7,443 nt of DNA from an uncultured Bacilli bacterium (GCA_934130265.1 CAKOYC010000056.1:1-7443); one strand, 5' to 3'; numbered from the stretch's first letter, positions 1 to 5,510 are shown. Numbers and translations are program-made. Notes: generated from the sequence alone by a model not told the origin.

Positions 1-51
1 AAGCCACTTAACGCCGACGATAGTGTATGCGAAAATAGGAAGTTGCCAAGA
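1..51 (+). rRNA. rrf: 5S ribosomal RNA, 3' part (5' end outside window)
   Basis: The first 50 or so bases align by eye with the 3' half of bacterial 5S rRNA. The AAGCCACTTAACGCCGACGA segment corresponds to AAGCTCTTCAGCGCCGATGG of Bacillus. It is followed by the loop E strands (CGATAGT and GCGAAAATAGG) and the closing helix I strand GTTGCCAAG. The gene enters from the left edge, so the 5' half is missing. Compared with the E. coli pattern TAGTGTGGGGTCTCCCCATGCG, this copy reads TAGTGTATGCG, so the tip of helix IV is absent. Shortened 5S rRNAs are known in Mollicutes. The identity is clear from the loop E and 3' end; the exact 3' terminus (50 or 51) is inferred from the following T-tract. Confidence 0.9.
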
Positions 52-64
52 TTTTTTTTGTTTT
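52..64 (+). terminator. T-tract behind the 5S rRNA
   Basis: Eight T residues (52-59), a G and four more T follow directly on the 3' strand of 5S helix I. The helix itself, whose 5' strand lies outside the window, could supply the stem of an intrinsic terminator. No separate GC-rich hairpin is present. The same AT-rich stretch up to base 86 could also serve as an UP element for the promoter that follows. Confidence 0.55.
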
Positions 65-86
65 ATTTTAAATTTTACAAAACATC

Positions 87-116
87 TTGAAATCTTCTAT
101 TTTACTTTGTTATAAT
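87..116 (+). promoter_or_regulatory. Promoter of the tsaE-tsaB-rimI-tsaD operon
   Basis: TTGAAA (87-92) and a perfect TATAAT (111-116) are separated by 18 bases. TG at 108-109 adds an extended -10 element. A very AT-rich stretch lies upstream. Transcription should start near 122-124, which leaves a 5' leader of only about 20 bases before the preferred tsaE start at 142. The operon therefore seems to be transcribed independently of the rRNA operon before it. Confidence 0.8.
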
Positions 117-125
117 GGACTAGAT

Positions 126-135
126 GGAAAGAGGG
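126..135 (+). promoter_or_regulatory. Ribosome binding site that sets the tsaE start at 142
   Basis: The purine run GGAAAGAGGG ends six bases before the ATG at 142. An in-frame ATG at 124 lies upstream of this site, has no Shine-Dalgarno sequence of its own, and coincides with the predicted transcription start. The ATG at 142 is therefore preferred. Confidence 0.75.
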
Positions 136-141
136 AAAATT

Positions 142-600
142 ATGAATTATAAAATTACATCATATAATGAAAAAGATACTATATCTTTAGCTGAAAATAT
201 TGAATCAGAACATTTTCCTAATATGGTTATATGTTTAATTGGTGATTTAGGTAGCGGAAAAACAATTTTTACAAAAGGCTTTGCTTCAGCTTTGGAAGTA
301 CAAGAAGAAGTTACCAGTCCCACTTTTAATATAATAAAAGAATATAATAGTGGTCAACTTCCACTATATCATATGGATGTTTATCGTTTAGATGGTAAAG
401 CAGAAGATATTGGTATAGAAGATTACTACGATAAGGGTGGAGTTACTATTATCGAATGGGCAGATATGATTAAAGACTATCTTCCTGAAGAAAGATTAGA
501 AATTAAGTTTAAGCTTTCTAATGATGATGAAGATACAAGAATTATCACTATTACTCCATATGGTAAACAATATGAAGACCTATGTGAGGATGTATTATGA
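142..600 (+). CDS. tsaE: tRNA t6A biosynthesis ATPase TsaE
   Basis: This P-loop ATPase binds the TsaB-TsaD complex and supports its turnover during synthesis of N6-threonylcarbamoyladenosine at position 37 of ANN-decoding tRNAs, in the cytoplasm. It has 152 residues, normal for the family. Walker A is GDLGSGKT at residues 34-41, followed by SPTF at 59-62, the family motif DVYRLD starting at residue 79, and IEWAD with the conserved Glu-Trp at 105-106. I chose ATG 142 over ATG 124 because the Shine-Dalgarno site lies between them and the predicted transcription start falls at the upstream ATG. The TGA stop overlaps the tsaB ATG (ATGA, 597-600), implying translational coupling. The Bacillus equivalent is ydiB, first in the same gene order. 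Confidence 0.95.
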   Translation: MNYKITSYNEKDTISLAENIESEHFPNMVICLIGDLGSGKTIFTKGFASALEVQEEVTSPTFNIIKEYNSGQLPLYHMDVYRLDGKAEDIGIEDYYDKGGVTIIEWADMIKDYLPEERLEIKFKLSNDDEDTRIITITPYGKQYEDLCEDVL

Positions 601-1223
601 AAATTCTTTATGTAGATACATCTTCAGATTATTTATATAGTGGAATTGTTATAAATGATACCTTAGTTAGTGAGTGTCAAGAAAAACTAAGTAAGGACCT
701 TTCTAAAGAGGCATTACCTAGAATTATAAGTGTTTTTAATAAAGCTGATATAACTCCAAAAGATTTAGATAAAATTATAGTAGTAACAGGACCTGGTTCT
801 TTTACAGGCATTCGAATAGGTGTTACTGTTGCTAAAATTATCGCTTGGAGTCTTAATATACCAATAGTACCAATTTCTGGATTAACGGCTATGGCAATTT
901 CAAATAAGCAAGAAGGTTATTCTATGCCACTTATAGATGCCCGTCGTGGATTTGTCTATGGAGCCTTATATGATAATAATATTAATCCTATAATAGATGA
1001 TATTCATATACCTTTAGATGAACTAACTAAAAAAAGTCATGATTATAGCCCAATTACTGTTATTACTAATAATGAAATAGAAACTGAATATAATATAAGT
1101 TCATATGAGCCTGATATTTTAAAAATAGTAACATATTTTAAAAACAAAGAAGGATTAAATCCACATATGATAAATCCAATATACTTAAAAAAGACAGAAG
1201 CTGAGGAAAAAGCTAATTTATGA
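597..1223 (+). CDS. tsaB: tRNA t6A biosynthesis scaffold protein TsaB
   Basis: TsaB is an inactive paralogue of TsaD. It dimerises with TsaD and holds the complex that transfers threonylcarbamoyl from its adenylate to A37 of tRNA. The 208-residue protein has the ASKHA-type N-terminus (MKILYVDTSS) and the family signature VTGPGSFTGIRIG at residues 63-75. It then has the PLIDARRGFVYGALY segment and the C-terminal PIYLKKTEAE tail. It is slightly shorter than E. coli TsaB (about 230). The start is supported by GTGAGGA at 584-590, six bases before the ATG, and by the overlap with the tsaE stop. Its own stop TGA (1221-1223) overlaps the rimI ATG at 1220. The HS-like position common in the family after the first strand region reads LSKEALP here. 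Confidence 0.93.
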   Translation: MKILYVDTSSDYLYSGIVINDTLVSECQEKLSKDLSKEALPRIISVFNKADITPKDLDKIIVVTGPGSFTGIRIGVTVAKIIAWSLNIPIVPISGLTAMAISNKQEGYSMPLIDARRGFVYGALYDNNINPIIDDIHIPLDELTKKSHDYSPITVITNNEIETEYNISSYEPDILKIVTYFKNKEGLNPHMINPIYLKKTEAEEKANL

Positions 1224-1633
1224 TAAAAGAATATAATAGTTATCCACAGAAATCTGAGGATAACTTTATTTATAAACTTTCAGAAAAAGAGTTTTCCACA
1301 GACCCATTTCTAAAAATATTGACTTTTGAAGATGATAACTTAATAAAAGGTTTCTTACTTTATAGTGAAATATATGATAGAATAGAAATTAATCAAATTG
1401 AAGTTTTAACGAAGTATCAACAAAAACATATAGCATCATCTTTAATGGAATACTTAATAAATATAGCTAGAGGAAAACAACTTAGTAATATCACCTTAGA
1501 AGTAAAAGAAAATAATTATAAAGCAATAAACTTATATCATAAATATAATTTTGTGGAAGTAGCAAAAAGAAAAGGATATTATAATGGAATAGATGCCATA
1601 TTGATGGAGTTAATATTAGACAAAAAGAATTAG
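1220..1633 (+). CDS. rimI: GNAT N-acetyltransferase, RimI-like
   Basis: This is a GNAT-fold acetyltransferase of 137 residues. RimI acetylates the N-terminal residue of ribosomal protein S18 in enterobacteria; in Bacillota the substrate is less certain. The C-terminal half is typical: LEVKENN at 93-99, the AINLY segment at 102-106, the NF pair at 110-111, and a terminal segment ending in GIDAILMEL. Glu94 and Tyr106 match in position and spacing the catalytic Glu103/Tyr115 pair of enterobacterial RimI. The acetyl-CoA pyrophosphate loop is unusual: YQQKHIASSL (66-75) has His70 where the Q/RxxGxG/A pattern has its first Gly. The gene overlaps tsaB by four bases and has GAGG about 12 bases upstream, a slightly long spacing. 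The position between tsaB and tsaD matches Bacillus ydiD. Confidence 0.85.
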   Translation: MIKEYNSYPQKSEDNFIYKLSEKEFSTDPFLKILTFEDDNLIKGFLLYSEIYDRIEINQIEVLTKYQQKHIASSLMEYLINIARGKQLSNITLEVKENNYKAINLYHKYNFVEVAKRKGYYNGIDAILMELILDKKN

Positions 1634-1650
1634 ATTTGGAAGTGTAAAAA

Positions 1651-2652
1651 ATGAAAGATATTTATATATTAGGAATAGAAAGCAGTTGTGATGAAACTAG
1701 TTGTTCTATTGTAAAAAATGGAAGAGAAGAAATAGCAACCTCAACTTCAACCCAGATTTCTATTCATGAAAACTTTGGCGGAGTAGTACCGGAAATAGCA
1801 AGTCGAGAGCATGTAAAAAACATAACCTTCGTAATAGAAGATTGTCTTCAAAAAGCAAAAATGAAAATAGAAGATATTGATGCTATAGCAGTTACTTATG
1901 GTCCAGGCTTGATTGGTAGTCTACTAGTAGGATTAGAAGCTGCCAAAACATTAAGTTTTGTTTATAATAAACCATTAATACCTGTTCACCATATAGCAGG
2001 ACACATCTATGCTAATAGCCTAGTAGAAGAATTTAAGTTTCCTCTAATAGCCTTAGTCGTAAGTGGTGGCCATACAGAACTAATAAAGATGAATGAACAT
2101 TTAAAATTTGAAAAATTAGGTGGTACACTAGATGATGCAATAGGTGAATGTTATGACAAAGTAGCTAGAGTAATTGGCTTGCCATATCCAGGAGGTCCTA
2201 AACTTGATAAGTTAGCCCATACTGGTAAAAATACTTATCAATTACCAATGCCATTAAATGACGATAGTTATAATTTTTCATTCAGTGGTTTAAAAAGTGC
2301 AGTTATTAACTTAGCTCATAAAGAAAAACAAAATAATAGAAAAATAAATCAAGCAGATTTAGCATGTTCTTTCCAAACAGTAGCCATAGGTAGTATTGTA
2401 AATAAAACAAAAAAAGCATTAGTAAATGAAAACATTAATAATCTAATAGTAGCTGGTGGAGTAGCTGCTAATCAACAACTAAGAGAAGAAATAGATAAAC
2501 TAGCTAAGGAATTAAACTTAAACTACTCAATACCACCTCTTAGCTTTTGTACTGATAATGCCGCCATGATAGCAGCAGCCGGTTATTATCTTTATAAAAA
2601 AGGAGTAAGAGCAGATTATAATTTAAATGCCATTTCCAGTGTCAATTTGTAA
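1651..2652 (+). CDS. tsaD: tRNA N6-adenosine threonylcarbamoyltransferase TsaD
   Basis: TsaD is the catalytic subunit that moves the threonylcarbamoyl group from TC-AMP (made by TsaC/Sua5, not in this window) to A37 of tRNA. The 333 residues are the full usual length. Visible motifs are LGIESSCDETSCSIV at the N-terminus, GGVVPEIASREH at 43-54, TYGPGLIGSLLVG at 82-94, the HHIAGH metal site with His114 and His118, SGGHTE at 138-143, GECYDKVARVIG, FSFSGLKSAV, VAGGVAAN and FCTDNAAM with metal-binding Asp302. The His/His/Asp metal ligands are complete, so the enzyme should be active. The ATG lies 17 bases after the rimI stop, preceded by GGAAGTG (1638-1644). Last gene of the operon. Older names are gcp and ygjD; it was once misannotated as a glycoprotease. 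Confidence 0.97.
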   Translation: MKDIYILGIESSCDETSCSIVKNGREEIATSTSTQISIHENFGGVVPEIASREHVKNITFVIEDCLQKAKMKIEDIDAIAVTYGPGLIGSLLVGLEAAKTLSFVYNKPLIPVHHIAGHIYANSLVEEFKFPLIALVVSGGHTELIKMNEHLKFEKLGGTLDDAIGECYDKVARVIGLPYPGGPKLDKLAHTGKNTYQLPMPLNDDSYNFSFSGLKSAVINLAHKEKQNNRKINQADLACSFQTVAIGSIVNKTKKALVNENINNLIVAGGVAANQQLREEIDKLAKELNLNYSIPPLSFCTDNAAMIAAAGYYLYKKGVRADYNLNAISSVNL

Positions 2653-2703
2653 AGAAGCATATTTAAAATATGTTTTTTTTGTGGAAAACATTTCTTTTTT
2701 TTT
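2653..2703 (+). terminator. AT-rich terminator region of the tsa operon
   Basis: Two overlapping hairpins can be drawn. The first pairs CATAT (2658-2662) with ATATG (2668-2672), extended outwards by AAAGAAG against the T-run 2673-2680. The second pairs ATGTTTT (2670-2676) with AAAACAT (2685-2691) and is followed by a T-rich tract to 2703. They share the ATG arm and so exclude each other. Both are weak, AT-only to AT-rich stems, but each leads into a long T-tract directly behind tsaD, as expected of intrinsic terminators in very low-GC genomes. Confidence 0.6.
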
Positions 2704-2709
2704 AAACTG

Positions 2710-2718
2710 TGCTATAAT
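2710..2718 (+). promoter_or_regulatory. Extended -10 promoter of the FIST-ALDH unit
   Basis: TGCTATAAT gives a perfect TATAAT at 2713-2718 with TG at 2710-2711. At a 17-base spacing the -35 position reads ATTTCT, a poor match lying in the T-tract of the upstream terminator. The promoter therefore probably depends on the extended -10, or on an activator. Predicted transcription start is near 2724-2726, leaving a leader of about 95 bases before the FIST start. An imperfect palindrome (2712-2727) covers the -10 and start region. Confidence 0.7.
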
Positions 2719-2724
2719 CAATAA

Positions 2725-2818
2725 TAGGGAAGAGTAGGTTAATAAGTATCAATTTATTAATCAAAAATTCAACAACTCATACTTGATATGAGAAAAAAGA
2801 ATAGAAGGAGAGAAGTTT
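2725..2818 (+). promoter_or_regulatory. Structured 5' leader of the FIST-ALDH mRNA
   Basis: The leader holds two perfect inverted repeats. TTAATAA (2739-2745) pairs with TTATTAA (2754-2760) around an eight-base loop. CTCATA (2776-2781) pairs with TATGAG (2787-2792) around the five-base loop CTTGA. Loop 1 contains TCAA, complementary to TTGA in loop 2. The longer segment GTATCAA (2746-2752) can also pair with TTGATAT (2783-2789), which would disrupt hairpin 2. The Shine-Dalgarno site AAGGAG (2805-2810) lies eight bases before the ATG and is outside both hairpins. I do not recognise a known riboswitch. The structure could be regulatory or simply chance in AT-rich DNA. Confidence 0.35.
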
Positions 2819-4006
2819 ATGTTGAAAACAAAAGTAGGGTATAGTACTCAAAAAGACAGTTTTACTAAAGGTGTAGAAACTGCTAAAAATGCAAAACTGG
2901 GAATGAAACCAAAACTAGGATTACTTTATACTTCATGTCAAGATGATGTAGAAGAAGTAGTAAAAGGAGTTCGTTCTACAATGAGAGGAGTTCCAGTAGT
3001 TGGTTGTACATCAAGTGGAATGGTTATGACTAATGATGGAATAATTGCTAGTGAAGATGGTTTTGCTGCAATGATGAGTTTTGATGATAAAAACTTATCA
3101 GTTGGAGTTGCTTGCCATGAAGCTGGAAAAAATGCTAGAGAAATCGGAAGAAAAGTAGCAAGAGAAGCAGTATTAAATGCTGGAGCAACTTATTCACCAG
3201 ATTATTTCTATATGGTAGCAAGTCCAAAAGAAGAAGAAGATTACTTAATGGGTATCCAAGATATTATTGGACGTGTTCCAATGTTTGGAGGAAGTGCTGC
3301 TGATGATACTGTAGAAGGAAACTGGAAAATATATTGTAATGATAAAGTGTTTTCTGATGGTGTAGCTGTAGTATTCTTCTATACGGATTGTGAAATAGCA
3401 ACTTCTTATACAGGAGCATATCGTGAATCTGGTAATGTTGGATTAATTACAGAAGTTAAAAATAACCGTACATTAGTTAAAATTGATGGAGTTTCTGCTC
3501 TTAAGAAATATGCTGAATGGACTGGTACAACTGTAGATAAATTACATGGTCAAAACTTATTAGTAGCATCAATTACTAAACCATTAGGGGTAAAAGATCC
3601 ACTAGGAAACTTAACTGTTGTACGTCATCCAATGTTTGGTGATGATCAAGGAACTAAGACTCCAAATGATGATACTATTAACTTAGGAAATAAAGTAGTA
3701 GAAAAAACAGCTATTATTCAATTAGAAGCAACAGTAGATGAATTAATTGATTCTACAAAAGCAACATTAAAAGACTTAAAGAGTCAATTATCATGTGATC
3801 CAGCCGGATATGTATTAGTACACTGTGGAGGAAGAAAATTAGGAATTGGTAATAGAATAAATGAAGTATATGATAAATTGGTAGAAGAAGCACATGGTGT
3901 TCCATTTATTACAATCTTTACTTTTGGTGAATATGGATATGATGAACATTCATGCAACATCTGTGGTGGACTAATGTTATCATTTACTGGATTTGGAAAA
4001 GAATAG
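2819..4006 (+). CDS. Stand-alone FIST-domain protein (FIST_N + FIST_C)
   Basis: This is a 395-residue cytoplasmic protein with no signal peptide or membrane segment. It consists of a FIST N domain (about residues 30-210) and a FIST C domain (about 220-380). Family marks are VVGCTSSG (60-67, compare GCSTAGE), VPMFGGSAADD (153-163) and the C-terminal FGEYG followed by GGLMLSFTG. FIST is a predicted small-ligand sensory domain usually coupled to signalling proteins; no kinase, methyl-accepting, GGDEF or DNA-binding module is attached here. Unusual are the Cys/His residues near the C-terminus: Cys326, His335-Cys336, and HSCNIC with His377, Cys379 and Cys382 (a CxxC). The start is supported by AAGGAG at 2805-2810. 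The gene ends 8 bases before the ALDH start, and its TAG lies within the ALDH ribosome binding site, implying co-expression. The exact function is unknown. Confidence 0.85.
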   Translation: MLKTKVGYSTQKDSFTKGVETAKNAKLGMKPKLGLLYTSCQDDVEEVVKGVRSTMRGVPVVGCTSSGMVMTNDGIIASEDGFAAMMSFDDKNLSVGVACHEAGKNAREIGRKVAREAVLNAGATYSPDYFYMVASPKEEEDYLMGIQDIIGRVPMFGGSAADDTVEGNWKIYCNDKVFSDGVAVVFFYTDCEIATSYTGAYRESGNVGLITEVKNNRTLVKIDGVSALKKYAEWTGTTVDKLHGQNLLVASITKPLGVKDPLGNLTVVRHPMFGDDQGTKTPNDDTINLGNKVVEKTAIIQLEATVDELIDSTKATLKDLKSQLSCDPAGYVLVHCGGRKLGIGNRINEVYDKLVEEAHGVPFITIFTFGEYGYDEHSCNICGGLMLSFTGFGKE

Positions 4007-4010
4007 GAGG
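4005..4010 (+). promoter_or_regulatory. Ribosome binding site that sets the ALDH start at 4015
   Basis: A perfect AGGAGG overlaps the FIST stop codon (TAG, 4004-4006) and lies four bases before ATG 4015. The open frame reaches back to an ATG at 3952 inside the FIST gene, but that extension encodes a Trp-rich, non-conserved peptide and has no such site. The ALDH therefore starts at 4015. Confidence 0.9.
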
Positions 4011-4014
4011 ACAA

Positions 4015-5451
4015 ATGAAAAATTTAATTGGAGGAAAATTTGTAGATGCTAGTAATGGAGAAAAAGCAGATGTAATTAATCCGGCAACTAATGAATTAAT
4101 TGATACTGTTCCATTAGCAACTGAAGAAGATGTAGACCTTTGTGTAAAAGAAGCTGCTAAAGCTCAAAAAGGTTGGGCTAAAATGCCACTTCATGAAAGA
4201 GGAGAAATTCTTTATAAATTTGCTGATTTAGTAGAAGCTAATCATGAAGAACTTGCTCAATTATTATCTAAAGAAACAGGAAAACCAATTAAAGAAGCAA
4301 GAGCTGAAATTAGTAATACAAAGCATTTCATTCATGGATATGTTGAAAAAGCAAAACATGATTATGGTAATGTTATTCCAGCAGGTAGTGAAGTTGGACA
4401 AGAAAAAACTATGCAAATAACAGTTCAACAACCATTAGGAGTAGTAGCTTGTATAATTCCATTTAACTTTCCATGTGACTTATTTGGTCAAAAAGTACCT
4501 AGTGCTTTAATAATGGGAAATAGTGTAATTGTAAAACCATCTACTGATAATCCACTAACATTACACAGATATTGTGAGTTACTAAAAGATGCTGGAGTAC
4601 CAGATGGTGTTATTAACTGTATATCAGGACGTGGTTCTGTAACAGGTAATGCTCTAGCAAAACATCCGCAAGTAGCTTTAATTAGTGTAACAGGAAGTAC
4701 AGAAGTAGGAGCTGAAGTAATGGCTAATGCAGCTGCTAATATCACTCATGTTATGCTAGAACTTGGTGGAAATGATGCTTTCATCGTAATGAATGATGCC
4801 GATATGGAATTAACTATGAAAGAATTAGTTTGGGGACGTCTTTATAATACTGGACAAGTTTGTTGTGCTAGTAAAAGATTCTTAGTACAAAAAGGTATTA
4901 AAGATGAATTTATTAAAAAAGCAGTAGAAACACTACAATCTCTAAAAGTAGCTATGCCTCAACAAGAAGATGCTGATATTGGTTGCCTAATCAATGAAAA
5001 AGCAGCAATTAACGCCGAAGAACAAGTAAGAAAAACACTTGATCAAGGAGCTACTTTAGTATATGGTGGTAGAAGAAATGGTGCTTTCTTTGAACCAACA
5101 ATTCTAGATAATGTAACAAAAGATATGGATGTAATGAAAGATATGGAAATCTTTGCACCAGTTATTCCTGTTTGTACTTTTGATACGTTAGATGAAGCTC
5201 TAGAAATAGCTAATCAAAGTAAATTTGGTCTATGTGGAAACATTATGACTAGTGATATGAAAACTGCCTTCAAAGCTGCTATGGAAATGGAAGTAGGTGG
5301 AGCAGTTATCAATGGTGCAAGTTTCTATCGTGCTATTGAAATGCCATTTGGTGGTTGGAAGCACTCTGGAATTGGTAATGAAGGAGTTTCAACTACTCTA
5401 AAAGAAATGAGTCGTACAAAGACTATTGTTCTTAAAAATATTTTAGATTAA
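4015..5451 (+). CDS. NAD(P)-dependent aldehyde dehydrogenase
   Basis: This enzyme of the classical ALDH superfamily oxidises an aldehyde to its acid through a cysteine thiohemiacetal. It has 478 residues, the normal length. Conserved elements are the oxyanion Asn151 in PFNFP, Lys174 in VKPST, the VTGST turn of the cofactor site, general base Glu249 in ELGG, and nucleophile Cys283 in GQVCCASKR. The ending is IFAPVIPV, then MPFGGWKHSGIG. Thr177 stands where NAD-specific members have Glu after KPS/KPA, which suggests NADP or dual cofactor use. The overall pattern resembles the succinate-semialdehyde/lactaldehyde group, but the substrate cannot be read from the sequence. Start chosen by AGGAGG at 4005-4010. 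It is co-transcribed with the FIST gene. A tandem TAA-TAG stop precedes the terminator. Confidence 0.93.
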   Translation: MKNLIGGKFVDASNGEKADVINPATNELIDTVPLATEEDVDLCVKEAAKAQKGWAKMPLHERGEILYKFADLVEANHEELAQLLSKETGKPIKEARAEISNTKHFIHGYVEKAKHDYGNVIPAGSEVGQEKTMQITVQQPLGVVACIIPFNFPCDLFGQKVPSALIMGNSVIVKPSTDNPLTLHRYCELLKDAGVPDGVINCISGRGSVTGNALAKHPQVALISVTGSTEVGAEVMANAAANITHVMLELGGNDAFIVMNDADMELTMKELVWGRLYNTGQVCCASKRFLVQKGIKDEFIKKAVETLQSLKVAMPQQEDADIGCLINEKAAINAEEQVRKTLDQGATLVYGGRRNGAFFEPTILDNVTKDMDVMKDMEIFAPVIPVCTFDTLDEALEIANQSKFGLCGNIMTSDMKTAFKAAMEMEVGGAVINGASFYRAIEMPFGGWKHSGIGNEGVSTTLKEMSRTKTIVLKNILD

Positions 5452-5458
5452 TAGATAA

Positions 5459-5497
5459 ATTAAAAGATCTAGATTAAAATTCTAGGTCTTTTTAATA
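5459..5497. terminator. Bidirectional intrinsic terminator between converging operons
   Basis: AAAAGATCTAGA (5462-5473) pairs over all 12 positions, with one G-T wobble, with TCTAGGTCTTTT (5481-5492) around a seven-base loop. Flanking TTA and TAA extend the stem. Read on the plus strand the hairpin ends in a five-T run (5489-5493) behind the ALDH gene. Read on the minus strand it ends in TCTTTTAATTT behind the permease gene. The two stop codons lie within 60 bases of each other. Confidence 0.85.
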
Positions 5498-5510
5498 TAC
5501 TAAATTATTC

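Noticed and set aside
2680..2688. DnaA-box-like TGTGGAAAA (minus-strand TTTTCCACA)
   Set aside because: It falls within the loop and arm of the second terminator hairpin after tsaD, which explains the sequence better.
2653..2818. tRNA, known riboswitch or small protein gene in the longest gene-free stretch
   Set aside because: No cloverleaf, no recognised aptamer core, and no frame with a ribosome binding site was seen. It holds only terminator hairpins, a promoter and the FIST leader.
3784..4014. Minus-strand open frame of 76 codons opposite the FIST 3' end
   Set aside because: It lies wholly within the FIST gene and the ALDH leader on the other strand, has no ribosome binding site, and its Pro/Ser-rich product matches no family I know.
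3952..4014. N-terminal extension of the ALDH from ATG 3952
   Set aside because: The extra residues are Trp-rich and not ALDH-like, overlap the FIST C-terminus, and a perfect AGGAGG marks ATG 4015.
4488..4745. Minus-strand open frame of 85 codons inside the ALDH gene
   Set aside because: It is antisense to conserved ALDH sequence (KPST to VTGST region), so it is a shadow of that gene.
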